DNA of 64,000 nucleotides from Thermomonospora echinospora. GTDB taxonomy: Bacteria; Actinomycetota; Actinomycetes; Streptosporangiales; Streptosporangiaceae. Of the stretch, positions 13,693 to 22,017 are shown in pieces (within the stretch, counting starts at the first letter, position 1; each line of letters opens with the position of its first letter). The stretch is from positions 1-64,000 of the forward strand of contig NZ_FNVO01000028.1 in assembly GCF_900108175.1 (NCBI RefSeq). The letters are read 5' to 3'. Position numbers and translations under genes: made by a program. The notes under the pieces are model-generated. The model saw only the letters and a program-made list of their open reading frames with translations, did no database searches and was not told the DNA's origin.

Positions 13693-15864
13693 TCAAGAGG
13701 CAGACAGCTTAGCGATCCTCTCCGTAGCGAGCTCGTCAGCAAGCTGGGCAATCTCATCAATGTCTTGGCGCTGAGGGTCGGTGGTGTAAGTTGCGAGCAC
13801 GTACCCACGGATGACGGAGCGAATATCCCCAGCACCGACGCTCACCCCCGAGGCCATGAGTTCACTAAGCCTGGTTTCACCCTCATTGGCGGCGGCATAA
13901 GGGTCAGTGAAGACGGCGCCACCTGTTACGGTGGCACGCTTCCTACACACGACCACTGCGTCCAGGTTCGATGGCTCCACTCCACCCTTCGTGACACTGG
14001 TGGTCATTTCGCCTTTAACGGGCTGGACCGCAGTGACTACGAATCCGGCCTTTGCCAGCGCTCTCGCTAGTGCTACCCATCCAGTAAGGCGCGCTTGATG
14101 GAACGTAAAGGCCAGCAGTCCGTTGGACTTAAGCACGCGGTGACACTCTTGCCATACTCGAGTGATAGCAGCCTCAAAGGCATCCGGCGATGCGCTTTGC
14201 ACTTCATTGCTGCTTCTAGTGGTGATCAACTCTCCTGGCTTATCCTCTGCCAGTGATGTCTTTGAGCACTCCGGAAACGGCTCTAGTTCACGCAGCCAGA
14301 CGTAGAAGAAGTCTGCCAACTCGGAGTAGTGAACATTATCCATGTACGGAGGGTCTGTGATCACTAGGTCAACGGACTCGTCGGGAAGGTCCGTGTTCGA
14401 GGAATCTCCCGTTCGAAGATATATTTGCCGTGACGAAAATCCATCCGACGGACATGCATTGGTGATCGTAGCCTCTACCGGCAGCGAGAGGCCATGAACT
14501 CGCTCCACTTTATTGCCGCGGAGGATTTGATCGGCGGGCTCGCTTTTGTATTCATGAGCTCGGATGAGGCGGCTCTTGAACAGGGTCGAAAAGGACCCCG
14601 ATGAAGCTGGAGTGCCCCACGGATGAGCTTCTAGCGGTGTCCGCTCCGGTTTGAGGACATGATGGCTAAACATATGTCGGACCGCTCCCGTTCCTTCTCC
14701 CTTGAAGGAACAGAACATGTTGTTGAACTCAAGAGTCCCCGAAAATAGTGCGATCAGCGCCTCACGCTCAGCAGGCCCTGCCTCAAGTTCCCGCAGTGCT
14801 GTTGCGAGCAGTCCTAGAGAGTAGAGTTGCCGGTCGTTGAAGAAATGCCGCCATTCAGTGAATCCCCAGCGTAGAGCCTGCCGCGTGTTCTCGCCATCAT
14901 CTAGCCGTCCAGAGGGAAGAACCAGAGTGGAAGCATTTTCCTTAAGTAGCGCTGTGCACTCGCCATACAGTGCAATATCGTAATCAGTGATGGGCTCGTA
15001 TCGCTTCTTTCCATCCTTGCCCAGCACTAGCTTTGCATACATCTCATAGCGCGGGGGGTGGTCATTCAGAGCATCCAAAACCTTAGTGAGCGTCCCGCAG
15101 TTGATGCATTTTACCGTGGCGCGGGACACGGCGCCATCAGATGTTACCTGATGGCCGTTGCGGCAAGTGGCAGATGTGAAGTCGTAGCGTCCTGCAATGA
15201 TGTCCAGACAGATCGGGCAGACTATCTGTGCATCGGGGACGCGCTTCGGATAGGCGTTCTTCGAGAAGATGTGTGTCGAGAACAGCCTTACATCTTTCCC
15301 GCAGAGTGGATTAGGGCAAAGGGCCAAGGCGACCCAGAAATAATACAGGACAGTTTCACCTGTTTCTGCCCTGTGTACTCGGTCGATCTCCGGCCGGCAG
15401 GATTCCTCGATGAGCTTGTATGCACGCTGGAGCTCGGCAATATCCCATTGTTGTACTGCCTGCCGCTGAACGAGTGTAGCGACCGGATTGATATCGTAGC
15501 CGATTACTCGTGCGCCCAGCTTGGCTGCCTCAACGACAGTCGTGCCCGAGCCTGCGAAAGGATCGAATACAGTAAGCCCATCGAACCTGCAAGCAGACTC
15601 GTACAGCGCCATTGCATCCTCGTCCTCGCCACAGACTGCCGATACGAGGATCCCCCGGAAGACGCTACCGAGCCGCTTTGCCCACCACTTGTGAGTACTC
15701 GTCGCAGGGCGATGTACCTCTTTCCGCCAAGACTCATGTTCGCCGATCCGACTCAAGGGTCCAGCCGGAAATGAGTGTTCTAGCACGGACGACAGAGGAA
15801 CGCTCGTGCGAACAAGCTCGATGTCAGGCATGCTTGGAAGCGGCTCCAAGTCAAACAGCGTCAT
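13693..15864 (-). CDS. Amino-group DNA methyltransferase with internal zinc ribbon (restriction-modification M subunit)
   Basis: A 723-residue SAM-dependent DNA methylase. The N-terminus has RKEVHRPATSTHKWWAKRLG, as in DUF1156-type enzymes. Motif I is DPFAGSGTT (about residue 100) and motif IV is DPPY (about 508). Between them, zinc-ribbon Cys pairs (CPNPLCGKD, CPICLD, CINCG) occupy about residues 180-270. It would methylate adenine N6 or cytosine N4 at the target of the companion nuclease. It is translated after that nuclease, with a 14-base overlap. The gene is markedly lower in GC than the AICE core, pointing to recent transfer. Confidence 0.85.
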   Translation of the reverse strand: MTLFDLEPLPSMPDIELVRTSVPLSSVLEHSFPAGPLSRIGEHESWRKEVHRPATSTHKWWAKRLGSVFRGILVSAVCGEDEDAMALYESACRFDGLTVFDPFAGSGTTVVEAAKLGARVIGYDINPVATLVQRQAVQQWDIAELQRAYKLIEESCRPEIDRVHRAETGETVLYYFWVALALCPNPLCGKDVRLFSTHIFSKNAYPKRVPDAQIVCPICLDIIAGRYDFTSATCRNGHQVTSDGAVSRATVKCINCGTLTKVLDALNDHPPRYEMYAKLVLGKDGKKRYEPITDYDIALYGECTALLKENASTLVLPSGRLDDGENTRQALRWGFTEWRHFFNDRQLYSLGLLATALRELEAGPAEREALIALFSGTLEFNNMFCSFKGEGTGAVRHMFSHHVLKPERTPLEAHPWGTPASSGSFSTLFKSRLIRAHEYKSEPADQILRGNKVERVHGLSLPVEATITNACPSDGFSSRQIYLRTGDSSNTDLPDESVDLVITDPPYMDNVHYSELADFFYVWLRELEPFPECSKTSLAEDKPGELITTRSSNEVQSASPDAFEAAITRVWQECHRVLKSNGLLAFTFHQARLTGWVALARALAKAGFVVTAVQPVKGEMTTSVTKGGVEPSNLDAVVVCRKRATVTGGAVFTDPYAAANEGETRLSELMASGVSVGAGDIRSVIRGYVLATYTTDPQRQDIDEIAQLADELATERIAKLSAS

Positions 15865-16702
15865 TGGTATCCTCTATCAAAAGCTGCTTCTTGGCTTGCT
15901 CCACGTTTTTCATGGTCACGGGACCACGCCCTTGCCCCTTCAAGCGATAGGCGGCGAAGTGGTGTTCCTTGCCAGCGGAAGGGTTAGGGGCAAGTTGGGG
16001 CGTTAGCACGTTACTTTGCAGGTCGAAGTTATACCCGATGACGATCTTTTCTGTCTCGACCCTCACCAACTCTCCCACCCTCTCCAGCCGGCCGTCAATC
16101 TCTGTCTCCGCCGGAACAATCAGAGTGGCCTGACCGCTTGTCCCTTCAGCCAGCGCGAAGGGGGTCGGCGCTACGTACATCTTTCGGTCCCGGACCAGTA
16201 GATCCCCGTATGATCCGAAACCTCGGAAGCTGTCATTTTTATGGACGTAAGTGTGATCTGCGTTGAGGAAGTCGCCATGGCACACTACCAGATCGATGAC
16301 TGGATACCTTTCCTCACTCGTATCTGAGGGGTATCTCCCGAAGACATAGTAGATTGTTCTTCCGTTGTGGAATCCGGTGGGAACTCGGCTGTTGCTGTCG
16401 TAGCTCGCTTCCCTACCAGGCAAGCCCAATCCCTTGACTTCGTAGCCTTCGGCATAATTCACGAGAGTGAAGTCTGGATAGCTATTTCGGCCAGCGGAGT
16501 CATGCAGAATCCCCGCATCAACCAATCGGTCTCGCACCCAGTTCTGAAAGTGAAACTCCTTATCCGATCGGCTGACGCGTTGGATAAGAATGTCGTGTTT
16601 CCTGGCTTCGCAGCAAGCAACGAAGAAGTCTGCACACGTAGAGGAGGGGGGAGTGTCCACTGTGTACTTCCTGGCGTCACGGGGCTGGGATCGGTTCACC
16701 AT
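15851..16702 (-). CDS. Probable type II restriction endonuclease (PD-(D/E)xK)
   Basis: A 283-residue protein upstream of the DNA methyltransferase in the same operon. SYPDFTLVNYAEGYEVKGL (about residues 88-106) fits a PD-(D/E)xK nuclease core with D, E and K spaced as expected. GREASYDSNSRVPTGFHNGR and the following TIYYVFGRY complete a restriction-enzyme-like fold. No other nuclease gene adjoins the methylase, so this is the likely R subunit. The order nuclease first, methylase second, with overlapping reading frames, is unusual for an R-M system. The specificity is unknown. Codon use is AT-richer than the AICE core. Confidence 0.7.
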   Translation of the reverse strand: MVNRSQPRDARKYTVDTPPSSTCADFFVACCEARKHDILIQRVSRSDKEFHFQNWVRDRLVDAGILHDSAGRNSYPDFTLVNYAEGYEVKGLGLPGREASYDSNSRVPTGFHNGRTIYYVFGRYPSDTSEERYPVIDLVVCHGDFLNADHTYVHKNDSFRGFGSYGDLLVRDRKMYVAPTPFALAEGTSGQATLIVPAETEIDGRLERVGELVRVETEKIVIGYNFDLQSNVLTPQLAPNPSAGKEHHFAAYRLKGQGRGPVTMKNVEQAKKQLLIEDTNDAV

Positions 16703-17011
16703 AGGCTAGTGGGCTCGACGAGCGCATCGGTGGAACGCCGCGCAGCTACGCTGGGGTAGCGACAGATGACTCTGGTGTTCACCGTCGTCGGTTATTGAGG
16801 TAGCCAGGCGGGCGGCGCGGCGGGACCGGCCCGGAGAGGCCGCATGCCCGCCGCGGCGATCCGGCTGGCGGCGGTCCGCGCAGCGGGGCGCCCTTGAAGA
16901 CGTAGAGAAAGTCCTCATCGGGCGGGGTGTCGGACTATGTAACCGCTGGTCAGAGCGTCTTCGCGGCGGGCGGGCCGGGAAGACTGGTCGGGCTGCCTGC
17001 TGGTGGGCTCG
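16703..17011. other. Intergenic stretch without a gene
   Basis: About 310 bases between the convergent end of the 86-residue gene and the start of the restriction operon. The upper part should contain the promoter for the minus-strand R-M operon. I see no convincing gene or structured element. Confidence 0.5.
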
Positions 17012-17272
17012 TCAAGGTGGGTCGGTGTGGCGGTAGGGCAGGCCGGCGAACACTAGGGCTGCTTCGATCTCGCTGATGCGGCGTGGGCCCAGGCCGGTGA
17101 TCTCGTTGAGCTTGTCGTCCTGGGCGAGCTTGAGCACGTCGCCTACTGTCCGCGGTGGGTCAAAGGGGGCTTCGTAGGCCAGGGCGAGTCGGTTGTAGGC
17201 CATGGCGGATAGGACTGCTTTGAGGCAGTGGATGGGGCAGGCTGCGGTGATGCGGTGTGTCCGGTGGGCCAT
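17012..17272 (-). CDS. RNA polymerase alpha-CTD-like / helix-hairpin-helix small protein
   Basis: An 86-residue protein. Its C-terminal half, TVGDVLKLAQDDKLNEITGL followed by GPRRISEIEAAL, is the helix-hairpin-helix pattern of the RNA polymerase alpha C-terminal domain. The N-terminus carries two Cys (CPIHC). It may bind DNA or act on transcription of the element. ATG 17272 gives the full length; an internal ATG near 17200 would retain the domain. It belongs to a minus-strand group with the next two genes, divergent from the regulator operon. Confidence 0.65.
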   Translation of the reverse strand: MAHRTHRITAACPIHCLKAVLSAMAYNRLALAYEAPFDPPRTVGDVLKLAQDDKLNEITGLGPRRISEIEAALVFAGLPYRHTDPP

Positions 17273-17296
17273 CGCTGCTCTCTGGGGCGGGGCGTC

Positions 17297-17662
17297 GGCT
17301 GGGGCTGGATACGCTGGATGTAGTCGGCAAGTTGCTCGGGAGCTTCCTGTTCACTTGCGGACCCATGACACGCCTTCGGTCGGCTCTGCCGCGTGCAGGG
17401 TCGTTGTGACGGTGCGGCTGTGTGCTGGGTGTGGTCGGAACACTGTTGCCCTTGGCCTCTCTTCGGGACGGTGGGATGGCGTCGTTTACCGTCTGGGGCG
17501 GGTGGAACGGGACGTGGCGGGGCCTGGTGCATGAGGGTCCGGCCTTGGGGTGGCCGGTTGGGTGGTCTTGGGTGGGGTGTGTCCGGCGGGTCGTTGCTGG
17601 TCTCTCGGGTTGGGGGCTGGCTGGGGCTGGATGTGCTGGATGTAGTCGGCAAGCTGCTCGGG
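17297..17662. repeat. Duplicated 44-bp coding fragment (17297-17340 and 17619-17662)
   Basis: Two 44-bp copies with three mismatches, 322 bp apart. The right copy lies inside the small gene at 17486-17797 and encodes PEQLADYIQHIQPQP; the left one encodes PEQLADYIQRIQPQP but lacks the rest of the gene. The left copy appears to be the relic of a duplicated, decayed paralogue. Confidence 0.65.
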
Positions 17663-17797
17663 GGTGTTGGCGACGAGCGTGGTCGCGTTGCCGCGTAGGG
17701 CGAACCATCGTTGGGTGAGCGGGTTGAACAGGAACGCCCAGTGAGGGAACTGCTCACGTAGTGCTCGGAGGGCGGGTGCGGGGTCGACCTCGTTCAT
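17486..17797 (-). CDS. Small actinomycete protein with Pro-rich tail, hypothetical
   Basis: A 103-residue protein. The N-terminal half (ALRALREQFPHWAFLFNPLT, then QRWFALRG) is a compact aromatic-rich domain common among actinomycete mobile-element and regulatory loci. The C-terminal half is Pro/Thr/His-rich and low complexity. The start at ATG 17797 overlaps the stop of the upstream HATPase gene by 4 bases, so the two are co-translated. A degraded duplicate of its middle part lies just downstream. Function unknown. Confidence 0.55.
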   Translation of the reverse strand: MNEVDPAPALRALREQFPHWAFLFNPLTQRWFALRGNATTLVANTPEQLADYIQHIQPQPAPNPRDQQRPAGHTPPKTTQPATPRPDPHAPGPATSRSTRPRR

Positions 17798-18198
17798 GGG
17801 GCCGGTGGGGGTAGCTCGGCCCATACGGTGCGGCCGGTCTGGTCGCCCTTGACGCCCCATGCGGTGGTCAGGGCCTCGACGAGGGTGAGTCCTCGTCCGC
17901 CTTCGCGGCCGCGGGTGGGGAGGCCGAACACTTCGGGGCCGCCCTGGTCCTCGATCTCCACCAGGGCGCCGGCGTCGGGGCGGCGCTCGACCGTGAGCGT
18001 GAACGTTCCGCCCGGCCGGCCGCTGCGGGTGTGCTCGACGGCGTTCGTTACCAGCTCGCTGACGATCAGTGTGGCGTCAGGGTGGTCGGGGAGATGGGTG
18101 GCGGTGAAGCGACGGGCCGCGCGTACCTGGTCCCTCAGCCCGGAGAAGGTGTGTTGCCACTTTCGCCCGTCTTTTTGAGTGATTTGGGTTGCGCTCAT
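17794..18198 (-). CDS. HATPase_c anti-sigma-factor-like ATP-binding protein
   Basis: A 134-residue GHKL ATPase resembling RsbW/SpoIIAB serine kinases. VSELVTNAVEHTRSG is the N box, VEIEDQGGPEVF the G1 box and GREGGRGLTLVEALTTAWGV the G2 box. Such proteins often bind small regulators in actinomycetes. It is divergent from the ABM/XRE operon across a region full of AGTAC motifs, so it is probably controlled with it. It overlaps the downstream small gene by 4 bases. Confidence 0.85.
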   Translation of the reverse strand: MSATQITQKDGRKWQHTFSGLRDQVRAARRFTATHLPDHPDATLIVSELVTNAVEHTRSGRPGGTFTLTVERRPDAGALVEIEDQGGPEVFGLPTRGREGGRGLTLVEALTTAWGVKGDQTGRTVWAELPPPAP

Positions 18199-18250
18199 CG
18201 GGGGTTCCCCTCGCGATCTTGCAGGTCAGAGCACCTGCACCCAGTGACTG

Positions 18251-18320
18251 ATACTTAAAGTACGGGTATGGTAGTTCGAGTACAAGTCACTTCGGGTACT
18301 TGTGCCGCACAATAAGTACT
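18251..18320. promoter_or_regulatory. Cluster of AGTAC operator-like motifs in divergent promoter
   Basis: Four AGTAC or GTACT units fall within 70 bases: ACTTAAAGTAC, GAGTACAAGT, GGGTACTTGT and ATAAGTACT. The middle two form an inverted ACAAGT/ACTTGT pair. A matching cluster occurs at 19865-19922, so both are likely sites for one regulator, most simply the XRE protein encoded between them. Confidence 0.55.
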
Positions 18321-18355
18321 GATCTCGTAGAGGAAGCAACGGAGGAGGTCGCACC

Positions 18356-18664
18356 ATGTTCGGTCTGGTGGTCCGGTTCACCTGCAAAGACGAGGCGAGC
18401 GCCGAGGAGTTCGATCGGCTGGTGGGTGAGACGGTGGAGAAGATCCGGGAGCTTGAGCCCGGGACGTTCGTGTACGCGACGCATCGGGTCGAGGGGCAGC
18501 CGCTTCAGCGGATCTTCTATGAGCTGTACCGGGACCGGGAGGCCTTCGACGCGCACGAGGCGCAGGAGCACACCAAGCGGTTCCTCGGCGCCCGTGACGA
18601 ACTCCTGGCCTCGGTCGAGGTGGACTGGCTGGAGCTCCAGGCCGGTAAGGGCACGGCGGGGTGA
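18356..18664 (+). CDS. ABM/YgiN-family putative monooxygenase
   Basis: A 102-residue ferredoxin-like-fold protein. FGLVVRFTCKDEASAEEFDRL, then REL-EPGTFVYATHR, YELYRDREAFDAHEAQEH and DWLEL follow the antibiotic-biosynthesis-monooxygenase pattern. Its substrate is unknown, and a metabolic role in an AICE is unexpected. ATG 18356 has a GGAGGA ribosome-binding site. The TGA overlaps the GTG of the XRE regulator, so the two are coupled and may function as enzyme or sensor plus regulator. Confidence 0.75.
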   Translation: MFGLVVRFTCKDEASAEEFDRLVGETVEKIRELEPGTFVYATHRVEGQPLQRIFYELYRDREAFDAHEAQEHTKRFLGARDELLASVEVDWLELQAGKGTAG

Positions 18665-19863
18665 GCACTGAGTACCAAAGGGCGCTGGGCCGGCGGATCG
18701 CTCAAGAGCGCAAGCGGCGTGGGCTGTCGCAATCTGAACTCGCGCGGCTGATCGATCGGTCGGTGGCGTGGGTCTCCCAGGTCGAACGCGGGGTGCGCAA
18801 GATCGACCGGATGTCGGTCTTGGAGAAGGTCGCCGAAGCGCTGGAACTGCCGTTGTCGGAACTGGCCGCCGAGGCCCCGGTGGTCGCTGCCACTACGGAG
18901 GAGATCCCGGGGTCCGCCGGCCTGCGCCTGGTGCTGTCGGGCGCTCACTCGCTGCGGGCCATGCTGCACTCGGCTCCCGTCCCGCCCACGGACGAGATTC
19001 GGCCGCGGGTTGATCGGGCGTGGGAGCTGGCGCACGAGAGCCGGTATGTGGAGTTGGCCGACCTGCTCCGCGGGCTGGTGCCAGCGCTGGAAACGGCGGT
19101 GCGGTCGGCGGAGGAGGAACGTCGGGCCGAGCTGTTCGAGTTGCTGGCCTCGACGTACCAGGCGTGCTCGGCGGCGCTGGCCAAGCTGGGTGAGCCTGAG
19201 GCGGCCTGGATCGCTGCGGACCGGGCGATCGTGGCGGCGGAACGGGCCGGTGATCCGCTGATGATGGCGGCGGGTGCGTTCCGGCTCGGCTTCGTGTTCC
19301 TCGGCGCGCGGCACTTCGACCAGGCGGAGGAGACTGCCCGGACGGCTTCTGAGGCGCTGTGGTTCCTGGCCGACGAGGGCAAGCCCGATGCGATGTCGCT
19401 GTGGGGTGGGCTGACCCTGCAACGGGCGGTGGCCGCGTCCCGGCTCAACCAGGCCGATGCCGCCTATGAGCACTTGGCTCGGGCTCGTGAGGTCGCCGAA
19501 CGGCTCGGGGACGGCCACAACTACTACAACACCGAGTTCGGGCCGGCCAACGTGGCACTCCATGAGGTGGCGGTGGCCGTCGAGCTGGGGGACGCCGGTC
19601 ATGCGCTGCGCGTCGGGGCGGCGGTGGACACCTCCACCCTGTCGGCCGAACGGCGGGCCCGGCTCGGCATCGACCTCGCTCGCGCGCACGCCCAGCGCCG
19701 ACAGGTCAACGAGGCGGTCTCGACCCTGCTGGAGGCCGAGACGATCACGCCGGAGCAGATACGGAATCACCGGATCGTCCGGCAACTGGTGTCCGATTTG
19801 CTGGCCATGCAGGACCCGCCCTCTCCTGAGCTGCGGGAACTCGCCGACCGGGTGGGCGCGTAG
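18661..19863 (+). CDS. XRE-family regulator with TPR-like C-terminal domain
   Basis: A 400-residue protein. An N-terminal HTH_XRE (RRIAQERKRRGLSQSELARL, then WVSQVERGVRKIDR) is followed by a long alpha-helical region of TPR-like repeats rich in Ala and Glu. This is the size and plan of AICE regulators that hold transfer and replication genes silent. It starts at GTG 18661 in a GTGA overlap. Matching AGTAC clusters lie on both sides of its operon, before the divergent HATPase gene and before the SCO3933/tra/rep operon. Autoregulation and control of transfer are inferred. Confidence 0.8.
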   Translation: MSTEYQRALGRRIAQERKRRGLSQSELARLIDRSVAWVSQVERGVRKIDRMSVLEKVAEALELPLSELAAEAPVVAATTEEIPGSAGLRLVLSGAHSLRAMLHSAPVPPTDEIRPRVDRAWELAHESRYVELADLLRGLVPALETAVRSAEEERRAELFELLASTYQACSAALAKLGEPEAAWIAADRAIVAAERAGDPLMMAAGAFRLGFVFLGARHFDQAEETARTASEALWFLADEGKPDAMSLWGGLTLQRAVAASRLNQADAAYEHLARAREVAERLGDGHNYYNTEFGPANVALHEVAVAVELGDAGHALRVGAAVDTSTLSAERRARLGIDLARAHAQRRQVNEAVSTLLEAETITPEQIRNHRIVRQLVSDLLAMQDPPSPELRELADRVGA

Positions 19864-19864
19864 A

Positions 19865-19922
19865 AAAAGTACGTGGACCGATACTAAAAGTACTAGTAGA
19901 GACTCTGAGTACCGGGTACTGT
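19865..19922. promoter_or_regulatory. Second AGTAC operator-like cluster, before transfer/replication operon
   Basis: It starts just after the regulator stop and holds AAAAAGTAC, ACTAAAAGTACT, GAGTAC and GGGTACT. ACTAAAAGTAC nearly repeats ACTTAAAGTAC of the first cluster. It probably overlaps the promoter of the SCO3933-TraB-RepSA operon. Confidence 0.5.
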
Positions 19923-20018
19923 CTGTGCTGAGGCTGAAAGACCCCTAGGAGGTGACAGCCCAGCACAGACGCTCATCGCGTTCAGGAGTGGGAGAAGACC
20001 GCTCTTGGAGGCGGAGAC

Positions 20019-20063
20019 AGGCCACAAATGAAAGTGGCCTGAGCGGGAGAACCCGCCCAGGCC
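20019..20063 (+). promoter_or_regulatory. Mutually exclusive hairpins in the transfer operon leader
   Basis: Hairpin A pairs AGGCCAC (20019-20025) with GTGGCCT (20034-20040). Hairpin B pairs GGCCTG-A-GCGGG (20036-20047) with CCCGC-C-CAGGCC (20052-20063). GGCCT is used by both, so they cannot coexist, an attenuator-like arrangement 115 bases before the operon's first start. No T tract follows. Control is inferred from structure only. Confidence 0.4.
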
Positions 20064-20179
20064 GGATGCGGTTAGCACCCTAGTTGGCGCTTCGATGCTA
20101 CCCGCTTCGGACTGCACGGCGCGTGTTCTCCCTCGTCCCCGAAAGCCTGCTCAGCAGGCCGACGAGAGGTGTACTCAGC

Positions 20180-20563
20180 ATGCGCAACATCCCTGTTGAC
20201 ACGTCCGCCCTCACCTTCGTGTGCGTGTCGCCGCCGCGTCCCAAGCTGATCAACCAGGACACCGGTGAGGTCAAGGTGGACCGCAACGGCCAGACGGTCT
20301 ACACCGTGGGCCTGTCGGCGGCTGATGAGTCCGGCCGCGTCGAGCTGGTGAACGTGGCGGTCTCCGGGGACCCGGGGGTGGTGATCGGCCAGGTGGTCAC
20401 GCCGGTCGGGCTGGTGGGGTTCCCGTGGGAACAGCACATCAACGGCCGGATGCGGTGGGGCATCGCCTACCGCGCCGAGCAGATCATCCCCGCCGTCCAG
20501 ACCGCCCCCGCCTCGGTCGGGTCGGTGGGCTCGGCGGTGCCGGTGTCGGCGGACGTGGCCTGA
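20180..20563 (+). CDS. SCO3933-family regulatory protein
   Basis: A 127-residue protein matching the SCO3933 family found in nearly all RepSA-type AICEs: IPVDTSALTFVCVSPPRPK, then TVYTVGLSAADESGRVEL, VTPVGLVGFPWEQ and MRWGIAYRAE. It is the first gene of the transfer/replication operon. The family is regarded as regulatory, but the mechanism is not established. ATG 20180 has a GAGAGG ribosome-binding site. The traB-like gene follows after 14 bases. Confidence 0.9.
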   Translation: MRNIPVDTSALTFVCVSPPRPKLINQDTGEVKVDRNGQTVYTVGLSAADESGRVELVNVAVSGDPGVVIGQVVTPVGLVGFPWEQHINGRMRWGIAYRAEQIIPAVQTAPASVGSVGSAVPVSADVA

Positions 20564-20577
20564 ACGGCGGTCCGGCG

Positions 20578-21921
20578 ATGAACGATCTCGTCCTGGTGCT
20601 CGCAGTCCTGGCCGCCCTGGTGATGGCCGGGCTGTGGGCCTGGCGCCGGTATCACCCGTCCTCGTTCTGGTACGGCGTCGGCTATCCGTCCCGGATGCTG
20701 CTGGTGTATCTGACCTGGGCGCATGTCGCCTCTGGCTGCGGCCTGTCGCGTAAGCGGCGGCGCTGGCGCCTGACCCTGGACGCCGTCCCGGTGGCAGGGC
20801 CGGCGGCTCGCTCGGTCACCGTCGCCACCTACAAACGGCGGATGCGGCGGGTCGACGTCGAGCGGGCGCCCCGCCTGGGCTGGCTGCGCCCCACCCGGCT
20901 CGGCTGGCGCGTGCGGGTCCGGCTGCATGACGGCCAGGTTCCGGCGGACTACGAACGCGCGGCCGAGGGCATCGCGCACGCCTGGCGCGTCCACTCGGTC
21001 CGGGTGGTCGACGTCCGCCCCGGCAAGGTCACGCTGTGGGCCACCATGCGCGACCCCCTCACCGAGGTCACCGCCACCCCCGAAACCGGGGAACTGCTGC
21101 AAGTGCGGCCGGGCAAGCTGGAGAACGGCGCGGACTGGGTGATCGACTTGCGCACCGTGCCGCACTGGCTCAACGCCGGAGCCACCCAGTCCGGCAAATC
21201 CAACCTCGCCAACGCCATCCTCAAGGGCCTGGCCCCGCAGCCGGTCGCGCTGGTGGGCTTCGACCTCAAGGGCGGGGTGGAGTTCACCCCGTACGCGCCG
21301 CGGCTGTCGGCGCTGGCCACCACCCGGGCCGAGTGCGTGGGCCTGCTCGGTGACCTGGTCGGCGAGGTGGAAGCGCGGATGGCCACCTGCCGGGCGCACG
21401 GGGCGCGGAACGTATGGACCCTGCCCGACCACCTGCGTCCTGTCCCGATCGTGGTCCTGGTGGACGAGGTGGCCGAACTGTTCCTCATGGCCGACAAGAG
21501 CGAGAAAGAGGAGGTGGCCAAGACCGGTACCGCGCTGCTGCGGGTGGCCCAGCTCGGCCGCGCGTTCGCCGTCCACCTGATCGTGTGCGGGCAGCGCATC
21601 GGCTCCGACCTCGGCCCCGGCGTCACCGCCCTGCGCTCCCAGCTGTCCGGCCGGGTCTGCCATCGGGTCAACGACCCCGAAACCGCCACCATGACCCTGG
21701 GCGACCTCGACCCGGCCGCCCTGGATGCCGCCCGCGCGATTTCGGCCGAGACTCCGGGGGTGTGCGTGGTGGCCGGCCAGGACGGCACCTGGCACCGCGC
21801 CCGCTCCGTCTACGTCCCCGAACACGAGGCCGAACAGGCCGCGCGTGACTTCGCGCATCTGGCCCCGGCCTGGGCCGACCTGATCGGCGGACCCCCCACG
21901 ATCCGCCCGGCCGCGGCATAA
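20578..21921 (+). CDS. traB: TraB/TraSA-like FtsK/SpoIIIE translocase of AICE-2
   Basis: A 447-residue transfer ATPase. A single N-terminal transmembrane segment (LVLVLAVLAALVMAGLWAW) anchors it. The motor has Walker A GATQSGKSN (about residue 201), Walker B IVVLVDEVAELF (about 290), and GRAFAVHLIVCGQRIGSD. It is shorter than the AICE-1 TraB and lacks its long N-terminal region, as in pSAM2 TraSA. It would move double-stranded element DNA between cells. It sits in one operon with SCO3933-type and downstream spread genes. Confidence 0.9.
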   Translation: MNDLVLVLAVLAALVMAGLWAWRRYHPSSFWYGVGYPSRMLLVYLTWAHVASGCGLSRKRRRWRLTLDAVPVAGPAARSVTVATYKRRMRRVDVERAPRLGWLRPTRLGWRVRVRLHDGQVPADYERAAEGIAHAWRVHSVRVVDVRPGKVTLWATMRDPLTEVTATPETGELLQVRPGKLENGADWVIDLRTVPHWLNAGATQSGKSNLANAILKGLAPQPVALVGFDLKGGVEFTPYAPRLSALATTRAECVGLLGDLVGEVEARMATCRAHGARNVWTLPDHLRPVPIVVLVDEVAELFLMADKSEKEEVAKTGTALLRVAQLGRAFAVHLIVCGQRIGSDLGPGVTALRSQLSGRVCHRVNDPETATMTLGDLDPAALDAARAISAETPGVCVVAGQDGTWHRARSVYVPEHEAEQAARDFAHLAPAWADLIGGPPTIRPAAA

Positions 21922-22017
21922 CCCGGCGCTCTTTCTCTCCCTCTCCTCTTTCCATGGCTGGCGTGAGCCCTGATCGCGCCGCGTCCCTACCTGGCCCATG
22001 CCCAAAAACCCGATCCG

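Noticed and set aside
18517-19785. Minus-strand frame of over 400 codons opposite the XRE regulator
   Set aside because: The plus strand has an XRE helix-turn-helix and TPR-like helices. The antisense product is Arg/Gln/Pro/His-rich noise.
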